From positions 434,001-498,000 of the forward strand of contig JBBCJL010000006.1 of the NCBI GenBank assembly GCA_037190225.1: a stretch of 64,000 bases of DNA, in the 5' to 3' direction. Numbering within the stretch: position 1 is the first letter of the stretch; every line of letters starts with the position of its first letter. Source of the stretch: MKSF01 sp037190225. GTDB taxonomy: Bacteria; Bacteroidota; Bacteroidia; Chitinophagales; Chitinophagaceae. A model generated the notes under the pieces. It ran no database searches. It was given only the letters and a program-made list of their open reading frames with translations, and was not told the origin of the DNA. The translations under genes were made by a program, and so were the position numbers. Shown here piece by piece: positions 32,958 through 43,700 of this stretch.

Positions 32958-34834
32958 TGACACGTAACTTCATAATATCCATTTTCATTGCGCTTGGTCT
33001 TACCGTTACAGCAACAGCTCAGCAAATAAAAACATTCGGGGATGCTTACGGTATAAAAGGTACCTATACGTACAGCGGCATCTTTTCTGACAGTCTCCTG
33101 CCGCAGCATGGCCCTGTGGATATCAGATGGCGGGAGATACAGGGTACCGGCATCACCACCTACCGTGTGAAGGGCCGTACACAGCGGCACCGGCCGCAAG
33201 GCAGCTGGGTATGGGAAGAAGCCGGATGGGGCTATAATATTACCGTGGGCACAGGCATCCAGCCTGTCTTCAATACTATGGGGAAACGGATGAAATGGGA
33301 AGGCAGCTTTGCCGATGGCATCCCTCATGGTAAGTGGGTATTCACCCTGGACAGCATCACAGCGGATGATAAGGTCCGGAAAAAGCTGCTCAGGATAGAG
33401 CTGATCTATAAGAACGGCATCCCTGCAGGTCCCGTGCTGTACGAAAACCACGAGCGCAACAGTCCCCTTAAGGTTACCGGCATTACTGATGCGAACGGCA
33501 TTGCCACCGGTACCTGGCTGTATGCTTATACCGGCGAAAACGGACAACCCGTAAGAGAAGAACGTAGCTATAAGAACGGGCTGCTTACCTCCATCACCAC
33601 CCGAAAGGGCAACGAAAAGGCCGTCACGGTATTGCAGCAGCAGCCTGAAAATACCCGGACAGGCGCCATGATATTCGCCTCTGACGGCCACCCCGCTCCA
33701 CATACCCTCCGGATGGACCGGGAACTGAACACGTATTTCCTGGACGGCTGGAAGCTGGACCTGTTCCCTTATACGTTCAGCAGGTCGTTACCGGGCTACA
33801 GGAAGCCGGAATATCCCTTATCCGAAGACGAAAAAGAGCAAATTAACGCCGGCAGGCAACTGGTAGAAGACCAGCAGGAAAGCGTCCGTCATCATTTAGC
33901 CGGTAATATCAATATCCACCGTTCCAGGAGCGGCACACTGGACACCTCGATCGCTTACCTGCAATTATACTATCAAAGGCTGCAGTACACCGATTCCCTG
34001 CTTAAGCGGGCAGCAGACCCGCTTTTTACCTACAAGAACAGGTCTGAACAGGGCCTGCAGCATTGGGTGGACGGCCTGAACAGCATGACCTATGCCAGGG
34101 GAGAGATCTACGACAGCCTGGAAGTGCGCCTGCCTGCTTTCAGGCTGGTCAACAGGCAAAACGTCTTTGCAGATATCCGAAACGTGTTGGAGCAGGACGG
34201 CCGCAAGCTCCCGGCATATTTTAAGGTGGTGGAGGAAGACCGGCAGGCCCTTGACCGGGAAGGCACGCTGCGGAAGCTGGAAGATACCATGGCTTCCAGG
34301 CTGGAAATGCTGCAGGACAACTATGCCGGCAAGAGCGGGATAGGCGGCGAGATCTACCAAAAATGGATCAAAGGCGATATACAGGAATTATTACAGCACT
34401 ATGCCCAAACAGACAATTACGACACCGCGCTCCACATAGGCCATATGATCATGACCCGTATGGATTCCCTGGAAAGCTGGTCGCTCCATCTTGCTGCATT
34501 TGACAGCATGCCCCGGCTGCTCAGGCAGCAGTACACCTACCTGGCGTATAACCCTTATACCGGCATCAATGATATAGAGATCACTCAAAAAAGAAGATTC
34601 ATCACCAATATCCTGGTCAATATGTGGCCCTATATGGAGCAGGAAATGCTGCAGGAGCAGGATTGGGATAAATGGTCCGCCTTATGGAACCGCCGTTTCC
34701 TGATCTATCACTACCTGGTACATTTCGTATCGCAGGAAGACCGGCAGGCCCGGAAGCTGGAGAAGCGGGTCAGGAGCGAGCGCAAGCCCGATAAGATGAT
34801 CCGCCTGCTCACGCACCAGGCAGAACACCCTTGA
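32957..34834 (+). CDS. Secreted MORN-like repeat protein, unknown
   Basis: 625 residues; signal peptide ends near ATAQ. Residues 30-200 contain degenerate MORN-like units (WEGSFADGIPHGKWVF, YKNGIPAGPVLY, YKNGLLTSITT), the toxin-antitoxin/kinase-type repeat with NGxxxG turns. The C-terminal 400 residues are helical and charged (DYQ..., QALDREGTLRKLEDTMASR), with no motif I recognise. The start codon overlaps the stop of the DUF2490 gene by one base (TAATG). Likely periplasmic or surface partner of the barrel, but that is inference. Confidence 0.65.
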   Translation: MTRNFIISIFIALGLTVTATAQQIKTFGDAYGIKGTYTYSGIFSDSLLPQHGPVDIRWREIQGTGITTYRVKGRTQRHRPQGSWVWEEAGWGYNITVGTGIQPVFNTMGKRMKWEGSFADGIPHGKWVFTLDSITADDKVRKKLLRIELIYKNGIPAGPVLYENHERNSPLKVTGITDANGIATGTWLYAYTGENGQPVREERSYKNGLLTSITTRKGNEKAVTVLQQQPENTRTGAMIFASDGHPAPHTLRMDRELNTYFLDGWKLDLFPYTFSRSLPGYRKPEYPLSEDEKEQINAGRQLVEDQQESVRHHLAGNINIHRSRSGTLDTSIAYLQLYYQRLQYTDSLLKRAADPLFTYKNRSEQGLQHWVDGLNSMTYARGEIYDSLEVRLPAFRLVNRQNVFADIRNVLEQDGRKLPAYFKVVEEDRQALDREGTLRKLEDTMASRLEMLQDNYAGKSGIGGEIYQKWIKGDIQELLQHYAQTDNYDTALHIGHMIMTRMDSLESWSLHLAAFDSMPRLLRQQYTYLAYNPYTGINDIEITQKRRFITNILVNMWPYMEQEMLQEQDWDKWSALWNRRFLIYHYLVHFVSQEDRQARKLEKRVRSERKPDKMIRLLTHQAEHP

Positions 34835-35003
34835 TAATATTTTACTGATTATATAAGATGCCTCACATCTGTTCGGAATGACCGGCAGCTACAGTACTTT
34901 TATAGCAAAAGCGGTCTTTGGCCCGCAGACAGGATATTTCACAGCAAAGTTTACCTTTATAAGAGGTAGTTTCATGTAAGCCGATAAAACTTAATATGTA
35001 TAT

Positions 35004-35035
35004 AAAAAAAGCTCCTGCTGACGCAGGAGCTTTTT
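35004..35035. terminator. Bidirectional terminator
   Basis: A-tract, GCTCCTGC, loop TGAC, GCAGGAGC, TTTTT, between the convergent MORN-like gene and the M49 peptidase gene. Confidence 0.85.
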
Positions 35036-35051
35036 ATGCAGTAGCCGGGTT

Positions 35052-37112
35052 TTAATTTTTCACCGGCAGGTTACCGTAGGTCTTACCGTATTCCAGCATT
35101 TGCTGGAAGAAAGAATGGGGATAGGTCAGCTTCACATCTGTAATATTGCCTTTCTCATCTTTCACCGCTTCCAGCTTAGGCTGGATAAAGCCTTTGTACG
35201 GCTTGATGTTCAGCGCCTGGTAACGCTCCAGGACTTCCTTATGCAGTTGCGGGTCTATTTTCACGCCGTAAGTTTCCACCAGGTTCTTACCGGCTTCATA
35301 ATCACCTTCGGATTTGATCCTCTGGATCTCTCTCAGCAACTGGCCGAACAGCTCCCTTAATTTTTCGTAGTTATTGACCTGCACATAGGTCTTGTCGCCT
35401 TTCTTTACAAATTCCACCACTTTGTCAGCCTTGCCTTTCTCATATACCCAGTAGGCGTTCAGCGCCCTGTTGCGCATGTGCGCCTCTTCTATCTCATCTC
35501 CGAGCTTGATACGTGTCAGCTGTGTCATCAGGCCGTTCATCATATAGCTGTCATATTCCGCCTTGCCCACTTCCAGCGAGGGCATAACACCTATGTCCAC
35601 CAGCTTCTGGTCCATCACATAATATAAGGCTACCAGGTCAGCCCTTGCTTCTTCCAGCGTGGAGGCATAGCTTTTCAGGGTTTTATCAGGCGTGCTTACA
35701 CCGGGATTGATCTGCCCGGAAGCATGTCCTATACACTCGTGCATATCCGTATGCAGGTCGCTGGACAGGTTACCGTACTCCTTGATCCTTTTCAGCACTT
35801 CCGGGCTTACCGCAAACTCGTCCAGGAAACCGGAGCTGGCGCTGCTGGTATTGTAAGCGGCTACAATATTACCCAGCGATACGGATTTGGAGCCGTATTC
35901 TTTCCTTAACCAGTCGGAGTTAGGAAGGTTGATCCCTATCGGCGTGGTAGGAGCAGCATCTCCCGCTTCCACCACCACGTTGATCACTTTGGCATTGATG
36001 CCTGTCACTTTTTTCTTCTTATGCTCCGGCATCAGCGGCGAATTATCCTCGAACCACTGCGCTTCCTTGGCGATAGCTTCTATCCTTTTGGAGGACTCAA
36101 AGTCCTTGATGGACACGATAGATTCATAGCTGCCCTTTTTACCGATAGCGTCATTGTACACTTCAATAAACCCGTTGGTGAAATCCACGACCGTTTCCGT
36201 GGTCTTGGTCCATTCTATATTGTAGGCATCCCAGGTTTTCAGATCGCCGGTCCTATAGTAGTCCGCCAGCAGCTTCAGCGCCTTGGCCTGCTGCGGGCTT
36301 TCCGCTACAGAGATCGCTTTCTCCAGCCAGTAAATGATCTTGTCTATGGCTGCGCCATACATGCCTCCTGACTTCCATACCTTTTCGGTCAGCTGGCCGT
36401 TTTCCTTCACCACCTTGGAATTCAGGCCCCATTCCGGCTCCCTGTCGGAGTGCGGGAATTTCGCATAGAAGTCTTCCACTTCCTTAGCGGTCACACCTTC
36501 ATAGAAATTGTTGGCAGAGCTCACTACATTGTCAATACCGCTGCGCAGGTCCACCATTTTGGGCATATAGTTCTTATCGAACATGATCTGCTTCAGGCTG
36601 CTCAGCAATTGGTCCGCTGTTTCGCCTTCCTGCAGGGGCAGGCTTGCTGCCGGCGTATTTTTTACGACAGCCGAAAAGTATTCGAAGGAGAAATCCGGCA
36701 TGATCTTATCATTGGCATAATGATGGTGCATACCATTGCTGAACCATATCCTCCCGGCATAGGTCTGCAGGGCATCCCAGTCTTTTCCCGTTTTGCTGCC
36801 TGTATAGGAGCTGAATATGCCTTCCAACGTTTTCCTTACCAGGAGATTGTGCTTATTTCTCTGGTCATAAATGATGTCCCTGCCTGCCAGAGAGGCTTCG
36901 TACAGGTAATATGCCAGCTCTTTCTGCTTCAGGGTAAGCTGGTCCCAGCCCGGCACTTCATAGCTCAGTATCTGCAGGTCCGCAAAGGCTCTTTCATCAA
37001 AGCTGCTTTCCGGCTGCCCGGCCGCGCCCTGAGAGCTTTTTGTCCCATCTCCACAAGATGCCATCAACAACATTCCCGCTATTACAGACATACTTAAAAC
37101 GGATTTTTTCAT
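35052..37112 (-). CDS. Dipeptidyl-peptidase III-like lipoprotein (M49)
   Basis: 686 residues. The lipobox LLMASC gives lipidated Cys20. The zinc site is HECIGH with H458, E459 and H463 (the HEXXGH of M49), and LEEARADLVALYY supplies the second glutamate near residue 487. These two motifs identify dipeptidyl-peptidase III. DPP III removes dipeptides from short peptides; this secreted, lipid-anchored form should act in the periplasm or outside. The length is typical of bacterial M49 enzymes. Divergent from the 2'-5' RNA ligase-like gene. Confidence 0.9.
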   Translation of the reverse strand: MKKSVLSMSVIAGMLLMASCGDGTKSSQGAAGQPESSFDERAFADLQILSYEVPGWDQLTLKQKELAYYLYEASLAGRDIIYDQRNKHNLLVRKTLEGIFSSYTGSKTGKDWDALQTYAGRIWFSNGMHHHYANDKIMPDFSFEYFSAVVKNTPAASLPLQEGETADQLLSSLKQIMFDKNYMPKMVDLRSGIDNVVSSANNFYEGVTAKEVEDFYAKFPHSDREPEWGLNSKVVKENGQLTEKVWKSGGMYGAAIDKIIYWLEKAISVAESPQQAKALKLLADYYRTGDLKTWDAYNIEWTKTTETVVDFTNGFIEVYNDAIGKKGSYESIVSIKDFESSKRIEAIAKEAQWFEDNSPLMPEHKKKKVTGINAKVINVVVEAGDAAPTTPIGINLPNSDWLRKEYGSKSVSLGNIVAAYNTSSASSGFLDEFAVSPEVLKRIKEYGNLSSDLHTDMHECIGHASGQINPGVSTPDKTLKSYASTLEEARADLVALYYVMDQKLVDIGVMPSLEVGKAEYDSYMMNGLMTQLTRIKLGDEIEEAHMRNRALNAYWVYEKGKADKVVEFVKKGDKTYVQVNNYEKLRELFGQLLREIQRIKSEGDYEAGKNLVETYGVKIDPQLHKEVLERYQALNIKPYKGFIQPKLEAVKDEKGNITDVKLTYPHSFFQQMLEYGKTYGNLPVKN

Positions 37113-37164
37113 AAGATTGTATTGTTTAGATATAATTCAAATAGAGATTGCTAAGTTAAACTTT

Positions 37165-37196
37165 TTTCATTATTAAGATGCCTGTCCTTATTTTTG
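37165..37196 (+). promoter_or_regulatory. Promoter of the 2'-5' RNA ligase-like gene
   Basis: TTTC (37165-37168), 20 bp, TATTTTTG (37189-37196), 13 nt before the ATG at 37210. Confidence 0.5.
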
Positions 37197-37209
37197 AAAA
37201 AATATTCCG

Positions 37210-37698
37210 ATGACCTTATTGCTAGACATTGACCCGGAGGCCCAGGCCTGTTTCGATAACCTCAGGCAACAATTCTTCCCTAAACATAAGCTCCGGGACA
37301 ATGCCCATATCACACTGCTGTACCAGATACACGAAGCGCCGGAAAAGGTCATGGAAAAGCTGTCCGCCATTACTTTTCCGGAATTCAGCATCCGGGCCGC
37401 CGGCATCCTTCCCTTTAGCACAGGGAATGCCGTCAGGCTGGAAAGCGAAGCCCTGCTGGAATTGCATTCCATCCTGAAAAAGACATTCAGAGGCAGGATA
37501 TCCAGGCGAGACCTGGTGAGATACCGCCCGCATCTCACCATCCAGCTGCATGTCACCGCGTTCAAGGCGCAGCGTACCTTAAAGGAGCTGGAAGCCGTCT
37601 TTGTTCCCTTTGAGTTTGCAGCCCGGGGTATGAGCCTGTGGGTCAAGGATAAGCAGGAGTCGGAAATGGTGTGGAGCCTGCCATTTCCCGCGCTGTAA
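37210..37698 (+). CDS. 2'-5' RNA ligase family protein
   Basis: 162 residues of the 2H phosphoesterase superfamily. The two H-x-T motifs are HITLLY near residue 33 and HLTIQLHVT near residue 107. 2H enzymes act on 2',3'-cyclic phosphates or 2'-5' links in RNA and nucleotides. Bacterial members are often of unknown physiological role. Its 3' end is 42 nt from the end of the large A2M-like gene, which is convergent. Confidence 0.85.
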   Translation: MTLLLDIDPEAQACFDNLRQQFFPKHKLRDNAHITLLYQIHEAPEKVMEKLSAITFPEFSIRAAGILPFSTGNAVRLESEALLELHSILKKTFRGRISRRDLVRYRPHLTIQLHVTAFKAQRTLKELEAVFVPFEFAARGMSLWVKDKQESEMVWSLPFPAL

Positions 37699-37740
37699 TT
37701 TTCAAAACCGTCCCGGCCACCGGCAACGGACACATCCGCA

Positions 37741-40700
37741 TCACCTGACCTCTATGGTCTTAACGCCAGAAGTACCGTAGTTAAGCGGCATATACATCAT
37801 TTCTATCTTGACAGGATTCATGGTAAATACGCCTTTATATTGCGCTTTCACAGGAATACTGAAAGTATAGGTACCTTTTTTGAGAACCGGCAACGCGATA
37901 TTCACCTGCTCATCAAGGTATTCCCTGTGAGATTCATAACGGTGGCGGGCAGGTTCCGCCTTAGCTATACAGCCGGCAGGCAGCGGTATTTCCAGCACCA
38001 TAAATTCCGCGTCTTTCTTCACTTCCACTTCCACCAGCAGCTCAAAGTCTTCAAAAAGGCCTACCCGGCAGGTGGTCGTATCTTTCCTGTTGATAAAGGT
38101 CTTTACGGCAAAAACATCACTTTTATGTACACCCAGCGTATCCCGCTGCCTGTAATAGTACGAGAAGAATACAGGCCGGTAGCCGGATTTGCTCACCTTT
38201 ACAGCCGCATCGCTGCTAAAGCTGCCTGTATATGGAAAACGGGTAATGGTATCATTACCGACACAAAGACGGACCTCTTCTTTTTGTATGGCCGCGAAAT
38301 CCAGCGTACGGGCAATAGCCTGTATCGCCAGGGATGATTCGTAGGTGTTACGCCAGCCGTTAAATGAGCGGTTGGCTATCAGCCAGGAAGCCACCCGGTC
38401 GGGACGAACGGCAGGATTCAGCTCCGGCTGACTTACAAGGCACTGCAGGGCATAAGCATTCAGCACCATATCATTGTTCCATAAAGACCCGGAATCAGCG
38501 GTAAAATAGGTATTACCGTAAACATCCGAATGATAATTCAGGAATTCCCGTCTGTATTGTTTCATCACCTCCGGACTGAGCATCGCTATCAGCTGATACC
38601 GCTGGACGGTATGCAGTGCATGGCGCAGCCTGCTGTCATCCAGCATACGTGTGATCACCGTATCCAGGTAAGCCTGTGGTGTTCCTAATCCTTTCAGTAT
38701 CTCCAGCAGGCTGATCTTACTGCGGTGATCCATGGTACCGTCCAGCCGGCTTTCCATGTACACCTGCGTGGCTTTTGTAAACCCCGCAGGCTGCGTCACT
38801 TCCTTCACCGTGCCGGCCAGCAGCAATGCCTGGTACGCCCGGGAAGATACCCAATAATCAGCAGCTCCCTCACCCCACCAGCTCCAGGTACCATCTGCTT
38901 TCTTTCTTTGCAACAGCAGCTCCACATACCTGTTAAGCGCCTTGTATATTTTCCCGTCCACCGGCTCATCCAACGCTTTCCGGATACGGATATAATTCAC
39001 CAGCCCTATGATCTTGGCAGATAATTGCTCATTGCACAGGTGCCTGTAACGGAACAGATGCATGGCTTCTTCTTTTATGATATCATACTGCTGTGTATAT
39101 GCTGCCATCAGCACTTCTTTTCCCGGAGACAGTTGTTTGAGGAATATCGCGGTATCACCGTTCAAGACCACAGCCTCACCTTTATTCACCACCACGCCAC
39201 GCGGCAGGACAGGAAGACCATGCACTTCCCCGTCCAGGTAGCCGTCCTCTTTGACAACCTCGTATTGAACTTTCATATGCTCTATACCGGTTTGCGCCTT
39301 CAGCACCAGAACATCATCATAGGACCTGAACAATGCAATGCTTTTACCGGATACCACCGAATCATTCAGGGATAGCCTGGCAAGGAGGGTCAGGGAGTCC
39401 GGCGTCAGGTTCTGTATGGTATTGGAAAACCATAAGCTGTCACCTTCTACGATAAACCGCGGCAGGTGGGATGTGGTAAATAAAGGCTTGAAAGCATTGA
39501 CGGTGGCCTGGTAATTGCCCCGCAGCTTTCTTCCTTTAGTGGCTATTATAGCCGCTTCCCAGGCAGTAATATCATCCGGGTATCGTACGGTAAAGGTGGC
39601 CTTACCATACTTGTCGGTGCGGGCATGAGGTACCCAGAATGCGGCATCATTAAAATAGCTCCGCAGGGAAGCCGCACCTTCCGGCTGATCGCCCGGCACC
39701 GTCCGGCTCGCAATATCTGCGGGCAGGTCTGCCGGGTCGTAATCCTTTGTACTGATAAAGATCACGCCGTTCCTGGCCGCGTCACCATATAAAGCTACAT
39801 ATGCCGGGTCAGTTACCACTTTGAACGTGTTACGCACTTTTTCGCTGAATGCAAGTATGCTGCCATTGTATATTTTATTGTCTACAATGATAAGCGGCAT
39901 TAAAGTATCCGGAGCGACAGCATTGGCGACCGTGGCAACATTGACATTACCGGCCACATACCTGTTATCAACAGCTGTGCTGACTATGCGGCCCGCGGAT
40001 CCGACCCATTTGGTCTTCTCAAGTTTCCCGCCAACATAAGGTTCTGTGATCTGAACGCCAGGCACCCCATCCCAAGACAAAACGACATTTTTAAGTTCAA
40101 TGACCTGATACATATCGTTTTTATTCCGGCCGGGCTGAAAGGCATCCTGCCCGAGAATCTTACCGAGATCCCAGTTCTCACCACTATATAATACTTCAAG
40201 AGAAGTATCAGGTTCCATTGCAGTTGCCGGGATATATAAGGTATAATTGCCGCTGCTGTCTGTAAAAAGACCAAAAGCTTTATACCTGATCCATATCGGT
40301 TCTGGATCCGGGAGATTTTCAAACTGCACCTGTCCTTTCAAAACAACGGTATGATCCTTATAGTAATGCTTCAACAAATATTGCATAAGCAATGCCCCGC
40401 GCTCCCGGAACTTAATGCCGGGCGGCTGGGCTTCCTCCAATTTTCTGCCAATAAGCGTATCATATACATCCGGGCGGTCCAGCCTTATATGATACCAGCC
40501 TGCCCTTCCCAGGTCAACACCTTTCTTCATATACATCCGTTTACTGTCCAAAAGCACAATATCATAAAGCCCCGATTTCAGGCTGTATGCGCCCGCCATA
40601 TCCGCATTGACAAATTCATACTCAAAAGGATCATTTTTCTTAATGAATAATATGTTCAACTGATTGCTGTCCAGTGCATATAAAGTATCCGAGAAAACAG

Positions 40701-43700
40701 GGGCATAGTCCAGCCGTACTCTTATATCCATATCCAGGGTATCTTTGAACTTCATACCGGACCATACGGACCTTTTCCATAGTATCTGCTGTCTTTTATC
40801 CCGGACCACAGCCATTACACCTGAATATTGTTTCGCAAACCTGCTATTGTATACGCGTAATCTGGGCGCTTCCGCCTGTTGCAGCATAGTGCTGTACACC
40901 CGATTATCCAGTGACGTCAGCACCGAACGGTTGGGGCCTTCAAAATAGTAGGCATAACCAGGCCGTATCCGGGACTCGGTAATATGATACCTGCTTAATG
41001 ATCCGCTGTTTAATCTGGCATATCCGCTATTAACGTCATATGACCAGACATAATTATGAACAGGTGCGATGACCATATAGTCCTTTCTGTAACGCGATAT
41101 GAGATCCGATAAAATAACTGTATCATACCCGGGGATCATAACGGCAGCCTGGGCAAATCCTTCCGATTTACTGTCTATTGCCAATGTGTAGGCCTTAATC
41201 TCATTAAGCGCCTTATCAGATGTATAGGGGATCATACCAAACGGCCTTGCCGAATCAGCCATGTTCCGCGGCTTAATGACCACTATTTTCACAACCTTTC
41301 GACCCTCCTGCTGCGGAAGATCCACCATAACGTCATAAAGCGTGTCTCCCGAAAGTAACCGTATCCGTTGGGTTTGCGAGGTATCATTTGCTATTTTTAC
41401 AGCATAAGGTTGCGTAACATCCGCACCTCCTACATAATGCATGCCGTTATTATGCCGGACAAAGCCAACAGGCTGTATCTTATTCCCCCTGACCACCACC
41501 GGGATAATATAACTGAACGTATCAGGACTGGAATATACAAATTCCTGGAATACGGTATCTTTATACAACATAGTATAATAATCCTGTTCCGACAGCCTGA
41601 ACTTTTCCTTCCAGGTATTGTATTGCAATCCGGTACTGTGCTCCAGGTAAAGCTTGTAGACATGCTTATAATTACGACCGCCTTTCTTTTGTTTACCGGG
41701 ACGGAGGTACTGAAACCTGTCAAAAGCACTCTTCGCTGTAAACTTATTGGTATGTGCATAAGCAAAAAGCGAAGCGTTTTTAACTTGTTTACCCTTGTCA
41801 TCTGTAACAATGACCTGCCATTCATCAAGAGCGCCCGGGAATATCTTCTGCCGGTGCTGTACCTCAAAATGAAGCCTATAATCAGGCTTATCCAGTCCAA
41901 AAGAGTAGAATTGAGATTTGCCCGCCCATAAAGCGTTAATGAACAAATAATGTTCCTTACCGGGATTATGCGGGTATGTAAAGCTTTTTAATACCTCATC
42001 CGATATTATCTTGTCCAGCTCACGATTAGCCCGATAGGTAAATAGCTGATACCGTATGCCGTAAGGATTGTGAACCGATATATACAGCTTACCGCTGTCC
42101 ACATAGCTGCTGATGGTGATTGGCTGATCTTCCAGCTCTTGTATGTTTAGTGTTTTGGTCCGGCCGGTAATACTGTCTGTCAATGTTATGCTTTCTACAG
42201 CCTGGCTGACATGCCATAAAGCATACTTTTCGTTCTCTTTCAAGCGTAAAATCTCGGCAGTAACAGGATGCCCGAATGCGTCATATCCTCTTAACCATAA
42301 GGGATGCGCCAATGTATCTTTATCGCATATATTAAATATACGGATATCACCTTTATAAGGATACATGACAAGATTGTTGATCCGGCTCCAATACCTGCCG
42401 TTCCCTGATATTTCCTTTATGTAATCTCCATAACTTATTTGGCATTTGATCCGAAAAGCTACATTACGGTCTTTAAAAATACTATCAGGAATATGCAGCT
42501 GATAACCGGATATATTTTCCAGTACGGTATCCATACTATACAGCGTATCGGGTATGAACGATATGCTGCTACCTGTCTTATCAACCTCCATCAATGAGTC
42601 GGTCAGGATTATCAGCTTCAGGTTAGCGCCATATACGGGAATATCGGACTTGGTGTACATTTTGAAATCAAGAGGTGTAATATTACCCCGATACCAGTCG
42701 CCCTCAGGCAATTTCACCTGGAAGTCATAATTATCCAGGTTGTATTGCCTGACGGGAAAACTTATTCGATTCCGGACATTTACATTCTTTAATATAATAG
42801 TGTATTGCCTGTCAGCCGTTATGCCTAAGCTGTCATCCAGAACAAATTCCAGGTCATAACCATTATCTCCCGGAGCAACAGACAATTTTGAAGTGATACT
42901 TTTTTTATCAAAATCTATTCTCACAGATACCGGACGCTTATAAAAACGGTTGTTATAACGCTCCAGGTAGATTTTAGTCCTGACCGTATCGCCTTTCCGG
43001 TATTCTGGCTTAGAGAAGAAACATGTGGACGTAAGATATGGGGATATAAAGTAATGACGGTTAGATCTCAATAGCTGGTAGGTCAACCAGCTATTATCAT
43101 AATAGTCACCTCTGCAGTAATCATAAAATTCCTTATTGAAAGGAATGGACAAAATAGCAGCAGGCGAAGACAACAGGTCAAAAACATTCCAGGCATAGAG
43201 ATTACGGATCACTGAAGATTGTGGTACAACCCCGGTTGTCATATACTGTTTATTCAGCGCCATCCAATATTTCCGGTCCCGGATCTTTATTTCCAATACA
43301 CCGCTGTTGAAATCGAAAGGGGTACGGTAAGATTTTATAGCCGGGTCGTAATAAAGCTTATATGAACCGATACGGACCACTGCGTTTTCAACATATGTCA
43401 GGCTTTTTTTATCCAGCAACTGGACACCCAGGCCGCCGTATTTATTATTATAGACAATATGAAAAGGAATTTTCGGAAGCAGCTCGTAGGACACCTGGTA
43501 GGGGTTGCTGAGTGTTGCGGTCAAATAATAGCCGTCCTCGTACGTGTCCTGGCCGATATGTTCCGCGGTGAAATTATGATCCGCCACCTGTAAACCTTTC
43601 AGGAGGACGGTATCCTCTATTCCGTTGTCAAATAATACCTTTTCCGCCTGCTCATTATTCAGCCGGAAGAGGATCACAGGATGCCTGACCGTATCTGCAT

